DNA of 64,000 bases from Plecoglossus altivelis (GCA_036571765.1 BROE01000003.1:16423452-16487451); one strand, 5' to 3'; counted from the first letter of the stretch, positions 51,401-62,250 are shown. The notes: generated by a model from the letters alone, not told the origin. Numbers and translations: made by a program.

Positions 51401-53114
51401 AGAGAGAAACAGAGGGAGAGAGAAACAGAGGGAGAGAGAAACCAGGAGAGAGAGGGGAAGAGGGAGAGAGAAAAAGAGGGAGAGAGAGGGGAAGAGGGAG
51501 AGAGAGGGGAAGAGGGAGAGAGAAACAGAGGGGGAGAGAGGGAGAAAAAGAGCCAAAAAGAAAGTGAAAGAAAAGAGAGAAGAGGAGAGAAGGAGAAAAA
51601 GGTGAACTTAAATGTTGTATCCATAAATGGGTTCCTCTTATGAACGACACAACCACGCACAGATTCAATAACAGGCGATGACAAATTACTTTGGTTGAGA
51701 AAATCAAGTTTCATGTGGTATGCTTCAAACGCAGATGTGCCCCACATAATGGCTTTGAAGAAGGGAGTGTTAAACACACAACCACAGGGTGAGAGAGATG
51801 AGAGAGCCCAGGAGATGAGAGGAGATGTGAGGGAGAGGTAAAGGGCTGGAGATTTAAAACGCCTTAACGCCTCAGCGGGGGAGGGGGCGGGAAGGGGGGG
51901 GGTCACAGTAGGGTTCACCACCCCCATCCTCTACCTGTCAAAGACATCTGCCCCCCCTACTCCCCCCCGCAACTCCCTCCATTACATTCTCACGTTCCCC
52001 ACTCTCCCTATTACACTCAAACTCTCTCTCCCATGTCTCGACTGGAGACGTGATTAAGGAAAAAGGAAGCGCATCTGTGCGAAGGGAGGAAAGGAGGGAG
52101 GGAAGGGGAGAGCAGGGGAGGGGGGGAGGTGATGGGAGGATGTGTGCGGAGAAATGAGCCTTGCCCTTCTCAGACAGCCCCCTTCCTCCTGTCTCAGAAA
52201 CCCGGGGCTCCTTCTCAGGGAACGTCGCATCATGAACCTGTCAAGCTTGATGGAGGAGAGGCCCTGCACACGGCAGAGGTCACCACATCCAGAGCTAGCG
52301 TGAGGCTTCTCAGAGCTAGCATGGGGCTTCTCAGAGCTAGCGTGGGGCTTCTCAGAGCTAGCATGGGGCTTCTCAGAGCTAGCGTGGGGCTTCCTAGAGC
52401 TAGCGTGGGGCTTCCCAGAGCTAGCGTGGGGCTTCCCAGAGCTAGCGTGGGTCTTCCCAGAGCTAGCGTGGGGCTTCCCAGAGCTAGCGTGGGTCTTCCC
52501 AGAGCTAGCGTGGGGCTTCCTAGAGCTAGCGTGGGGCTTCCCAGATCGCACCAGCCTGAGACTACAACCCAATAAACAAGGCTGATAAGTCGCACTGGTT
52601 GTTAAGTCATTAAGGATCCGGTTCCACCAACCCATTGATGCTATTTACTGCTGTTGCGTGCGAGCGACTTGGCTTCCGTTGCGGAGCACCTCCCTCCTCG
52701 ATATACCATCTCCTCACTCCTCAGTTCTCTGTGTTCTTTACCATCTCGCTGATGCTATTACCTGTGACTGGATGATCAGGACGCATAAGCTAAGGTGCCA
52801 ATCAACACAGACACATCCGCCAGCACATCCTTTTTGTATGTGTGTCGAAGCGGAAATCTCATCAATGAGGGATTTTAATAGCATCAAGATCGCTGCCGTC
52901 TGATGAATTGCAAATGTGTCTGGCTGTGCGGCAGAGGGGAGGCAGGGAAGGAGGCAGGAGAGAAGGAGGTAGGAGGGAAGGAGAGAAGGAGGTTGGAGAG
53001 AAGGAGGTAGGAGGGAAGGAGAGAAGGAGGGAAGGAGAGGAGGCTACTTACAAAGATGAGGAAGTTGAAGACAAACATGAGGTACTTGATGCAGCTGAGA
53101 CAGTCGCCCTCCAT
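48389..53114 (-). CDS. tspan18: tetraspanin-18, complete coding region in seven exons
   Basis: Reading on the - strand, the coding sequence joins 53114-53052, 51296-51102, 50520-50446, 50319-50221, 49736-49560, 48774-48691 and 48436-48389 (741 nt, 246 aa; human TSPAN18 is 248 aa). The start MEGDCLSCIKYLMFVFNF and the end LFAMVFAMCLFRGIQ match TSPAN18. It has four hydrophobic segments (about 12-35, 52-75, 83-107 and 213-240). The large extracellular loop carries the CCG motif (147-149) and six cysteines (147, 148, 174, 175, 192, 205). N129 in NNT is a glycosylation sequon. Cysteines near the membrane (5, 8) are likely palmitoylated, as in other tetraspanins. In mammals Tspan18 is a C8-group endothelial tetraspanin that regulates Orai1 calcium entry. 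All introns are GT-AG and all coding exon junctions are phase 0. Confidence 0.97.
48691..48774 (-). CDS. tspan18: tspan18 coding exon 6 (TM4)
   Basis: 28 codons, GCYSAVVDYLELYIYVAGAL to VLTIE: the last loop cysteine and most of TM4. The acceptor is CCGCAG and the donor GTTTGT. Human has an extra Q before GCY, so this protein is one residue shorter at the junction. Confidence 0.94.
49441..49490. repeat. GC-rich 12-bp repeat in a tspan18 intron
   Basis: About four copies of GGCCCCAGCCCT-like units, 70 bp downstream of the exon 5 donor. The coding strand is G-rich. Confidence 0.85.
49560..49736 (-). CDS. tspan18: tspan18 coding exon 5 (CCG motif)
   Basis: 59 codons, FNCCGVNSPEDF to MMFRNNK: the variable part of the large loop with CCG and the paired CC. 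The acceptor is CCGCAG and the donor GTAGGT. Confidence 0.96.
49924..50040. repeat. TGTGTGC-type minisatellite in a tspan18 intron
   Basis: Degenerate units around GCTGTGTGTGC and GTGTGCGCTG between exons 4 and 5. Confidence 0.88.
50221..50319 (-). CDS. tspan18: tspan18 coding exon 4
   Basis: 33 codons, LTREYLTKELKRHYQGNNNT to AVMTT: the start of the large extracellular loop with an N-glycosylation sequon. The acceptor is CGTAG and the donor GTAACG. Confidence 0.95.
50446..50520 (-). CDS. tspan18: tspan18 coding exon 3 (TM3)
   Basis: 25 codons, FFMLILIIFLAELAAAILAF to REH: the third membrane segment. The acceptor is CCACAG and the donor GTAAG. Confidence 0.96.
50530..50757. repeat. GA-rich satellite next to the tspan18 exon 3 acceptor
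   Basis: Units of GGGAGAGAGAGGTTGGGAGA type. On the coding strand this is a pyrimidine tract ending about 10 bp before the exon 3 acceptor. Confidence 0.93.
50925..50948. repeat. poly-C run in a tspan18 intron
   Basis: About 24 consecutive C, followed by a short CA repeat. Confidence 0.93.
51102..51296 (-). CDS. tspan18: tspan18 coding exon 2
   Basis: 65 codons, LGGSFLLGVGVWVLVD to ENKCLLLF: the rest of TM1, the small extracellular loop and TM2. The acceptor CTAG directly follows a CT-rich satellite. The donor is GTAAGT. Confidence 0.96.
51304..51595. repeat. purine-rich satellite abutting the tspan18 exon 2 acceptor
   Basis: Units of GAGAGGGGAAGAGGGAGAGA and GAAACAGAGGGAGAGA. The coding strand is almost pure pyrimidine and runs into the acceptor at 51297. 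The 336-codon - strand ORF (50917-51927) is a product of this repeat plus exon 2. Confidence 0.94.
52291..52542. repeat. 21-bp minisatellite, exactly 12 copies, in a tspan18 intron
   Basis: The unit AGAGCTAGCGTGGGGCTTCCC is repeated 12 times without any indel. Copies 2 and 4 carry GCAT for GCGT; copies 8 and 10 carry GGGTCT for GGGGCT; copies 5 and 11 end in CCT. The variants recur at 42 bp, which suggests expansion by dimers. Frames stay open on both strands because 21 is a multiple of three. Confidence 0.97.
52935..53042. repeat. GGAA/GGAG-rich minisatellite just past the tspan18 exon 1 donor
   Basis: AGAAGGAGGTAGGAGGGAAG units repeated about four times with variations. Confidence 0.88.
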
Positions 53115-53147
53115 GGCTGTCCCTCTAGCTGAAGCCTCTCCCAGCCC
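53052..53147 (-). CDS. tspan18: tspan18 first coding exon (33 nt of 5' UTR, then 21 codons)
   Basis: Coding begins at 53114. An acceptor CTCAG just before 53147 means at least one non-coding exon lies upstream. The donor is GTAAGT. It encodes the N-terminal tail and the start of TM1. The acceptor is preceded by a TG microsatellite on the coding strand. Confidence 0.93.
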
Positions 53148-53160
53148 CTGAGGGAGAAGA

Positions 53161-53170
53161 CACACGCACG

Positions 53171-53226
<56 letters not shown>
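53161..53226. repeat. CA/TG microsatellite upstream of the first coding tspan18 exon
   Basis: (CACG)n then (CA)n. On the coding strand it reads (TG)n ending about 13 bp before the acceptor. Confidence 0.95.
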
Positions 53227-53229
<3 letters not shown>

Positions 53230-56132
53230 CTGTCAGTTAATGAATTCTGCCAAATGCTCGCGCTCATATTCTGACACACGCAGTTCAGTTGTTCAATTCA
53301 AACTGCCAACAAAATCTTACACAGAAAACCCCAGCTTATACTTTTTTAATGAGTTTCACCTGTCAAACGTACACAACGTGGACACACACACACACACACA
53401 TAAACACACACATACACCCAAACACACACATACACACAAACACGCCTGTCTCTTCAAAAAATCCAATCTCACCAACAAATCCTTACATTGTTCCCTCAGG
53501 CATTGAATTCAGTAACCGCAAGCCTGTCGAAGCCATCCCTAAAACCTGGATGAAATATTCACCGGGTCTCACTGTGACAACCTGTGTCAGCGTACTTTAT
53601 ACTTAAACTGAAAGATAGACAGAATCTCCCTCTCTCTCTCTCCCTCCCTCCTTCCCTACCCCATTCCTCTCTCCCTCCCTGAAGGTGCGTGTGGTCTGCG
53701 TACCTCAGTTCAATTTGCCGCCACGAGCTCTGAGACTGGGACACTTGTGTGCATTATCCTGAAAGCTTGGGCCCTTTAATATAGAGCATCTCCCTCTTAA
53801 TGTAATGAGGGCCAGAGGCCCCGCCGTCCCCCCAGACCATCCCTCCACCTGACACACACTCTCCCTGATGAGAGCCCATCATCCAGGCCCCACTCCAACC
53901 TAATGAAGGACACACGCGTGTCCTGTGGCCCCTCCCTATGCCACCCTCCCCCCTCCCCCCCTCACCCCCACCTCCTCGGTGATGAACCCTTCGCTAAGCC
54001 TCCTGTTTAAACAAGGTTTGGGGTACAGTAAGACAATACAGCCGTGGGGACGTGTAACCTGTGTGATTTCTCCACATAATCCTAGCAAAGACCATAAAGA
54101 GGAGCGAGCTAAGCTATGTGTAATTTTAAAAAAAAGACTTAGAGCGAGTCCCTTGGATGCCATGAATATTGCTTTTTGTCTGGGAAGCTGATTTGATGCA
54201 CAGCTTAAGAGACGTTGTGGACACAGGCACGTCTACCATGTGAATGCCGGAGGGGTAGAACTGGGCTTCCGGAGACTTCTACACAGCCAAGCTTTGAACC
54301 AAAACCCCCGAAATGTCTTCCTTTCACCTACTCTTTCCTTTCTTTGGCGTCCCAGTGTGTCATCCTGGCCTCGTTCCTCTGGCAGTCTTTCCCTTCTGCC
54401 TCATGTCCTGTGAAATGACTGCCCTGGGCTGTCTCCTCTGCTGACCAGCTCTGAGACTGGGTAGGGGGGTTACAGCAGGGCCACCATCGACCCCTGGCTC
54501 TCAATCCTCCCAGGTGATGGCAGGACCTAGCAGGCTGTCTCAACCCCTTCAGCTGTGAAATAACCTTGACTCCTCTTTTAACCAGACAGCTTCCAGTCCG
54601 ATGGATTCCCGTTGCCGCCGGTGTGAGGGAGCCAGAGCTGGAGCCATGGATCAGGTGTGCTGGAGGGCTGCTGTGTGAGGGGCGGGAGCTAGTTTGCCCC
54701 CCCCTCCCCCTTGCCGCCCCCCCTCGCCCCTCCCCCTACCACCCTCTCCTCTTCTTGCCGGAACTCCGGAGCTTTTCTACATTTCATTCCCTCCTTTCCT
54801 CAGACTTAGGGAAATTGATTTAGAGCTGCGGTTAAATACCTCCGTTCAATCATAATGATACGCTTCGGTATTGATCGTTCCTCCTGGCGTTGCTATGGGC
54901 GCTGGGCGCATCCTCAGGGCTAGTGAGGATTTTAATTACCCCCCCCCCCTCCCCTCTCTAACACCTCCTCCCCCTAGAAAAATCCTAACGAGGGCACACG
55001 AGTCTTAATTGAGATTTGCATACATTACAGCTCGCAGGGATAGTGTCAGAGGTGCTTCTCTCCCTCCCTCTCCCCCCCCTCTCTCTCCCTCTCTCCCTCC
55101 CTCCCTCCCTCCCTCAGTTCAATCCGGAGGCCCTTGCAACGAGTGGAAAAACCCCTTCAACAAAACCGGAGCGAAGAATGAAGAGGACCCCCCTCCGCCC
55201 CCCCAAACACCAACCTCTTTCTCAGGGACAAACCCTTCTTAGATCGACAGCCAGTGCTTCCTTTCTGCATCATGCATGCCTTGTTTAGTAATAGAGCCTT
55301 GAACCACAGAGACTGAGTCAACACTCTCTGTTACAGGTCCCAGCAGCAGCAGCAGCAGCAGCGGCAACTGAGGATAAATCAAACTGCCAGAGGACCCAGG
55401 AGAAAGTGCAGAATAAACAAACTCGCTCTTTCCCATGACTCCCGGAGGGATCCCATCCTCATCGATCACCCCCCGGGGCCTGGAGGATCAGGCCTGCTAA
55501 GTCTCCAGGAGCCATCCTGCGGCAGGACGGACTTCCAGAGACAGAGAGGCAGCGTAGTCTCCCAGGGGCCCCGGTAAGTCAGTTATCCGCTGGAGCGAGA
55601 AGGGAGGACTCTACGCAGCCACGTGAGGGACAGAGAACGCACGGATCGGACTGCGAGCGCCTGTGCGGCTGGTTCCCCTGAAGCATCGAGCAAAATGTCC
55701 ACTCACAAAAACAGCCCCTGATAAGTGCTGGCCAGAAATAGCAGTGGTTAGGATGCGATCGATGGAGACAGAAGAATAACATGTCCTGTGTCTGACGAGT
55801 CTAGCAACCAGCCTGCGCCTGGAGGTATGTGCCAGTTAACGTTAGCTTGGTCTGCCACCAAAGCCTCTCTCATTTCTAACATCATAAAACGTCACGCTGC
55901 GCTGGATCCATCTCAGAGCCATATTTACTGTATGTGGTTACTGGTCCAGGGCCAGTTTGTCTGTTTACGCTCAGAGTGGTTAGAGATGAGCCTGTAGTAT
56001 GGAGAACTGATCCTAATTCAGCTCCAAAACAGTAACCAGAGTACTGCAACTGGGGCAATCCCACATGACCTACATTTTCCCCAATCAGGAGCAGTGGGCC
56101 CAAACCAATCCTCCTCAACTCCTACAGTAGCA

Positions 56133-56420
56133 GGGAAGGGAGGGCTGGGAGGATATGGGGAAGGCTGGGGAAGGCTGGGGAGGATATGGGGAAGGCTGGG
56201 GAGGATATGGGGAAGGGAGGGCTGGGAGGGTATGGGGAAGGCTGGGGAAGGCTCGGAAGGATATGGGGAAGGGAGGGCTGGGTAGGGGATGGGGAAGGCT
56301 GGAGAGGGGAGGGGGAAGGCTGGGGAGGGCTGGGAAGGATATGGGGAAGGGAGGGCTGGGGAGGGTATGGGGAAGGGAGGGCTGGGGAGGGTATGGGGAA
56401 GGGAGGGCTGGGGAGGACTA
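56133..56420. repeat. G-rich minisatellite
   Basis: Units such as GGGAAGGCTGGGGAGGATAT and GGGAAGGGAGGGCTGGGGAG repeated about 12 times with mixed lengths of 15-28 bp. Confidence 0.93.
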
Positions 56421-58147
56421 GGGAGTCCACACCATCGCCATGTTGATAGTCCCGTCGGCGCTTGATCACTGGCAGATATGAAGATGTTGGAGGGAACACA
56501 TGTCCTGTTGAAATAGACCATCCTTGGATAGTTCTCCTTGGGAGTTGACACTTTCAGCATGATTAATGAAGTGACTCTAAGTGACTGTCCTCCCTTATCC
56601 CCCTGACCACCTCACCAGCTAACAGGACAAATGGATTAGGACAAGGACACTGTGCCTCCACCCGCCCCCCCTGCTCCCTCCACCCGCCCCCCTGCCCCCT
56701 CCACCCCGCCCCCCTGCTCCCTCCAGGCCACCCTCAAACAGTACTGTGTGCTCGCATACCAGATCGTCATTAGCGACTCAGACACCGCTGAGCTCTTGAG
56801 GGGCGGAACTTGACCCTGTATTAAATGTCATGACTCCCCTCACTGATCTCCCTTAAATCGACCTCTTGGGAGGATGGAAATCGTCCCGCTAGACCGATCG
56901 TGTCGCCGTGCGCGGCGCAGATGCACGTGGTTTGTACAGGGATGAACGACGTGGTCACTAACACCCCCTGCTCCCCCCCCACACACACACCCTCCGCCCA
57001 CCCACCAACAGTACACCCTCCGAAAGACACACTCCTGGAACACACGCACGCATGTGAAGTCACCCTTCATCTCAATTAAAAACCCATTTTCATATTGCTT
57101 GGCGGTGACTGCACCCCCCACTTCCCCCTCCCCCCCTTCCACACCCCCCAAATGAGTCTCGGCAAGCAAACAGCCCAAAAAAACAGCGAAAGGAACGGCG
57201 TCCCCCCGGCAGAGCGACGGAGCGCTCAGGATCCCTGGAGGGCCGTCAGGTCCCTTAATGAACCTCCAATTAGGAGGGAATGAGCCCTGGGCATTGCTGT
57301 CACACGGAGGGGCTTTGAAGTGTGCTGAATGCTAAGCAGCGAGCATCTACAGCGCTACCGTCGAGGGTACGCTGCTCGCAGACAACCAGGAAGGCAAGCT
57401 AGCAACCACATGTGTTCTAGCCACATGCTGTACATAACTCTGGTGTTGACAACCTCCAGTGTTGTTGACTTGGCACAGGTTTCACGGTTCCAACAAAACT
57501 ACTGTCTGATTCTTACACTCAGTACAGCGCCATTTGATAGGGTGGGTAGGTTGTTAGCAAGCTTCCCAGGTCGGGACAAACTGCTGTTCAGCCCTGGGGC
57601 AAGGTGTTTTAATTGGTTCCAAATATACGGGGAGCCTGTGAATCCAGACCGTTCACAGGGAACGGAGGGAAAGGAGTGGGTGGTCTGTGATGAATTTCAC
57701 AGCTTTGTGAAACCAGCAGCGAACTGGCATCAATTGATCTCCCGTGTCCAATTAGAATTTCAAGTAAGATCAGTTCTCTGCCTGGCCTCTGGAAGGCGCT
57801 CTCTACGCTCAACCCCTGGACTTCTTCTGCAGCCTTTGTGTCAGCGGTCTTCTGACCAGGCAGCTGACTCACACACGAACAATCGTCGGATGAGCTCCAA
57901 AACTCCCCAGTCAGGAGGAACAGAGGGCCACACGAGGCCAGACGCTTTGCCGACACCATCCTGCGGGCCACTATCTCAACATCCCAGCTGGACTTGCTCA
58001 TTCTCCCCTAAAACCCAGTCACCTTTCCTCCTCCTCCGATGAGGAAGATAAGGAGAGATGGGGGGAACACAGGGAAGACATTCAAGCGCCTCTCCCATTG
58101 CCTTCTGGTGGCCCTCTGATGAGAGGACATGTGGTTGAGCTGGAGGT

Positions 58148-58464
58148 GGAAGGGGGGGAGGGGAGAGAGAGGGGGGAGAAAAGGGAAAGAGAGGTGGGAG
58201 AGGGTAGAGAGGGGGGAGACGGGGAGAGAAGGGAGAGAGAGGGGGAGAAAGAAAGGCGGTGAAGGGGAGAGAGGGGGAAGGGGAAGGGAAGGGGAGAGGG
58301 CGGGGAGAGAGAAGAGAAGGGGAGAGGGGAGAGAGAGGGAGGGAGAGGTGGGGAGAGAGGGAGAAGGGGGAGAGAAGGGAGAGAGAGGGGGAGAGGAGGG
58401 AAGGGAGAGAGGGGGGAGAGAGGGGGGAGAGAGGGGGGAGAGGGGAGAAAGGGGGGGGAGAGTG
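58148..58464. repeat. GA/GGGGAGAG-rich satellite
   Basis: Over 300 bp of almost pure purine on the + strand. Confidence 0.93.
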
Positions 58465-58479
58465 AAGGGGCAGAGCAGA

Positions 58480-58740
58480 GGATCTTGGCTGATATCCATC
58501 CTCAGCGCCGGTCCTCCAGATTCCTCTGCAGAAGACGCCGCGGAGCAGCAGAGCGCCTGGCGTTAAACGTGTCAGCGCCTCTCCCCGGCTGAGCGGAGAC
58601 CCGCAGCTCTGGGAAGACGGATCGATAACGAGCTCGGGCGGACGCTCGATAGACCATCGATCCCCCCCCCCCCCCCCGGTGCTCCGTCGCTCTACCCGTC
58701 AGCGCGAGCATGCGGTCGCGGAAGGACAATGAACACATAA
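58480..58740. promoter_or_regulatory. CpG-rich patch; candidate tspan18 promoter or first exon
   Basis: The block is visibly dense in CpG compared with its surroundings and contains a 16-17 base C run (58662-58678). It lies 5.4 kb upstream of the first tspan18 coding exon, a reasonable place for a 5' non-coding exon. I saw no convincing - strand donor in it, so the assignment is weak. Confidence 0.25.
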
Positions 58741-59327
58741 ACACTTCTCCATACAGGCCTGTGGTTAAGATTCAATGAGGGGTTTCCCAGGGGATGCTGG
58801 GTATAGGCGATGGACATCCACAGGGGCTTCCCAGGAAAATGAGCTGTAACTCAATTGAAAGCGTTTGCGTTAAGTAGTAAGTGTGATGACAATGGCAGGG
58901 ATTATCTGTGCCTGACGTAAGACCATTTGAACCGTAATGCTCGGAGAATGTCTCAGTTTTACTGGATCGAATTAATTTCAAGACGCAAACCATGACTTTC
59001 CCATCGCATTCGGCCAAGATGGAAAATTCCAGTTATTAAGCGTCAAATATACTCACTGAAAATAAGGTTCTAGGAGATTGTCTAAAACTATTCAATTTTC
59101 CAGTGCATTGTTCTCAATACAATGATACCATGAATACAATTTTCATGACATTGCTGTCCTTAACAGTACATGAAAACATATTGACTTCCCAGCTGGTATT
59201 TATGGAAGCAGACAAAAGCTACCCTATCTCCAAGGGACATAAAACCCTCACATACCTGCACTCTCTTACACACCACATGACACACACACAAACACACAAA
59301 AAACTCCCTGTCTCTCCCTTCATCTAC

Positions 59328-59355
59328 CCGCTTTCTCTCTCCCTCTCTCTCTCCT

Positions 59356-59427
<72 letters not shown>

Positions 59428-59440
59428 ACACACACACACA
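59328..59440. repeat. CT microsatellite followed by a CA run
   Basis: (CT)n with CCCT interruptions, then (CA)n. Confidence 0.94.
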
Positions 59441-60166
59441 GTCACAAAAACACATGTTAATCCATCCCCCTGCAGTCACGCTCACAGCAGGCGTCTTGTT
59501 TGGACAGAGACAAGTTACAGTAGGGTAAGCAGAGTTCTGGCCAGTCCAACTTCCACTGCTTACTTGGCCAGGCACAAATGTACATAGTGAGACAAATACA
59601 TCAGAGGAACACGCAAGAACACTTTCCAAGACAAGCGAGCGTGCGCAGCGTAAAAAAAGGACATCAGTTTCCTTGGTTACCAGGATGTGGGGGATGTGTG
59701 TGTGTGTGTGTGTGTGCGTGGAGGGGGGAGGGGGAGGGGAGAGAGAGAGGGGGGGGGTGTGTAGAGGAAAAGCCTTTGTGTGCTGGCCAGTTTGGAATCT
59801 CTTAGGCCTAGTTCCTGTTCCCCACAACCAGAGCAGAGGAGAACACTCCGGGGGTTGAAGGACAGCCTGAACAGCCATTTGTCTAATGAGCGATCGCTCA
59901 GGGCCGGTTACAAGGCCATATGTTAGGGGTCCCACTCCTCCCGTGCCTGGACTCTGTTTACGCACGGAGCTGTTTCACCACTCCTCGTCTGTCTGCTTCC
60001 AAAGGTACACAAGGCTGAGGAGAGGCGGATCAAAAACCAATAAATGAAAGAGAGGACTTCTTTTCATTTTTTTTGGTGCAAAACAACAGCAAAGAATAAT
60101 TGTGCACCAGGCTGAGGTTACACTGAATATTTATTCTAAAGATCAAAAAGCAAAGCCAGAGGAATG

Positions 60167-60252
60167 TGTGTGTGCGTGTGTGCGTGCGTGCGTGTGTGTG
60201 TGCGTGTGTGTGTGTGCGTGTGTGTGCGTGTGTGTGTGTGTGTGCGTGCGTG
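60167..60252. repeat. TG/CG microsatellite
   Basis: (TG)n regularly interrupted by CG and GCGTGCG. Confidence 0.94.
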
Positions 60253-61699
60253 GTGTGATGGAGCTGGGTGGTGGTGCACATATGTTTGAGGAAGATGTCC
60301 ACCTACATTTGAGACCCCACAGCACATATGCTACTTCACCACTCATGTAAATAAATGAGAATCTGTGTGTGTTTTTGTTTGAGCGCGTAAACGTGCGTGT
60401 GCGCATGCCCAACGTGTCAAAGACTCATGACTTGTTAATGTTCCTCAACCAATCAGCTGTCTCTTCAGAAGTCTGGATGGGCTAGGCGTGTGCTTGGATA
60501 TTCATGTGACAAGGGGGCTTATGCTTAATGCATTGACACCATTACATGTTAAGAGGATCTGCTAAAGAACTGAGCTTTTGTGTGTTGGGTGTTACAATCA
60601 AAAAACACCCATAGGAAACATGTGTTTGTGTATTCCCAGTACATGAAGCTGAGAGGGACTCCAAAAACACTGAAAAACAGATACATGAAGAACGAGCAGC
60701 GTCTTTGGTAAAGAAACACCTCTGAAAAGGGCCGCGTTTCCGTTATTGTTGCGTTTTAGTCTGTGGTCCCCTTTGACCTCTCGTTCCGTGTGCGTGTGCT
60801 TCCCCCTGCGTGCTCTGAATACTAACATGCATCTCAGTGTTCGTCAGGCATCTTACTGGGCACCAAGAGCTTTAGGAGAACTAGCTGACTGCTGCTAACC
60901 TCCAGCCACTCTTGGATGACAAAAGGAAGAACGCTGGCGAACACGAGGCTGACGGGCAGGTTCCTCCCTCCTCCCTCCCTCCCTCCCTCCCTCCCGCCCG
61001 CCCGCCGGCCCTCCCATCCTTCCTCCCCCTCCTCCCTGATGTCGCCTTCCTACTTTTACCAAGGTTCTGTCAGGTGATGACTCACTTTGTGTGGTGAAAA
61101 GTGGGTTTAAAAAGAAGCGTCTCCCAGCATGAGGCCTGAAAACCACCCCAGCACCAAACACACACAGGGACATGTGATGTAAGCTGTGTGTGTGTCTGGG
61201 AGGGAGGAGGGGGGGAGAAGTGGGAGGGTGGGGGGGGAGCTTTTAGATGGGTTTTTTTTGGTTTTACATGAATGCCTTTTGTCTAAATTTTTGGAGTCGT
61301 GCGCTCGCCCGTAGATGTGAATGGATTAAGTGACGTTACCATGGGTGATCGTTGATGCCTCGTCGTCGTTCAGGTGTGGCTGAGGTGCTCTCTTTGGATC
61401 CTCTCGTCTCCCGTTGTCATGTGCTGTGGACAGACAGACAGAACAGCGGGTCAGGCACGGCGCCCGACAGACGGACACGCTCGCATCATAAAGGCCCCTG
61501 CGTGCGTTGCTGTGGTGCCAGATTTCCACTCAGTTCGAGAGCTACAAACCCATTTCTGAACAACAGCATCTGGGTATTAAGATACAATTTGTGATCTATT
61601 ATTTATGACACGCTCCCCTGTGGTGAAGCAATACGACATTTCGTTGGCATTTTTATTTATTTTTTTTAAACATATTTGAATATTCCACTGCTCAGCCGG

Positions 61700-62250
61700 A
61701 GGGCAGAATTAACAGTAGAAGTGTAAAAGAAAAAGTCATTGACAGTAACTGTTCCTTTGCAGTCAGTCAGGTAGAAATAGAATCGAATAGCTACTGCGAA
61801 GTATTGTGATCTGTGCTCCATGCTTCTCGGCTAATTACCATGTATTACCAAGCCTTGTGGTCTCTGCTCTCCCTGCTCAGACGCTAACCTTGAACATATG
61901 CATTATTCATGGAAAAACAGAATACTATACTAATTACATGTTGCCGGTTGAATTGTCAATGTGGATCTCCAACAGAGTGTAGCTAACGAGCCTAAATGCT
62001 TTACACTTTTACTGTTCAAGTTGCTTTGCCACAAGTGGCTCCTATAGCTGAAAATAATAACATGGCAGCGAGTGCCAATTTAACTGCTGATATTGTGGCT
62101 TCAAGTCGCTCACACCGAAAGAAAAAACAACGAAGAAGAAATGTGTAAGCAGCAGAGCATTCTGACTGCCAGTACTTTGGATTGAATTTCAAAGTACTGG
62201 CAGTGACAACTGGGTCCATCAAATATGGAGAGCTGTCATTGGAGATGATC
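61700..62250. promoter_or_regulatory. repeat-free block with homeodomain/POU-like motifs; candidate enhancer
   Basis: Flanked by simple repeats, this block has two TAATTA cores (61832-61837, 61931-61936), a POU-like ATGCATTATTCAT (61898-61910) and a perfect 15-bp inverted repeat (62165-62204). Function is inferred from composition only. Confidence 0.3.

Noticed and set aside
50917..51927. 336-codon - strand ORF, the longest in the window
   Set aside because: It is tspan18 exon 2 extended at both ends through intron sequence and the CT satellite; splice sites and the tetraspanin alignment define the real exon.
52054..52635. 193-codon - strand ORF with a KPHASSG-type repeat
   Set aside because: It arises from the 21-bp intronic minisatellite, whose period keeps all frames open; it lies inside a tspan18 intron on the same strand.
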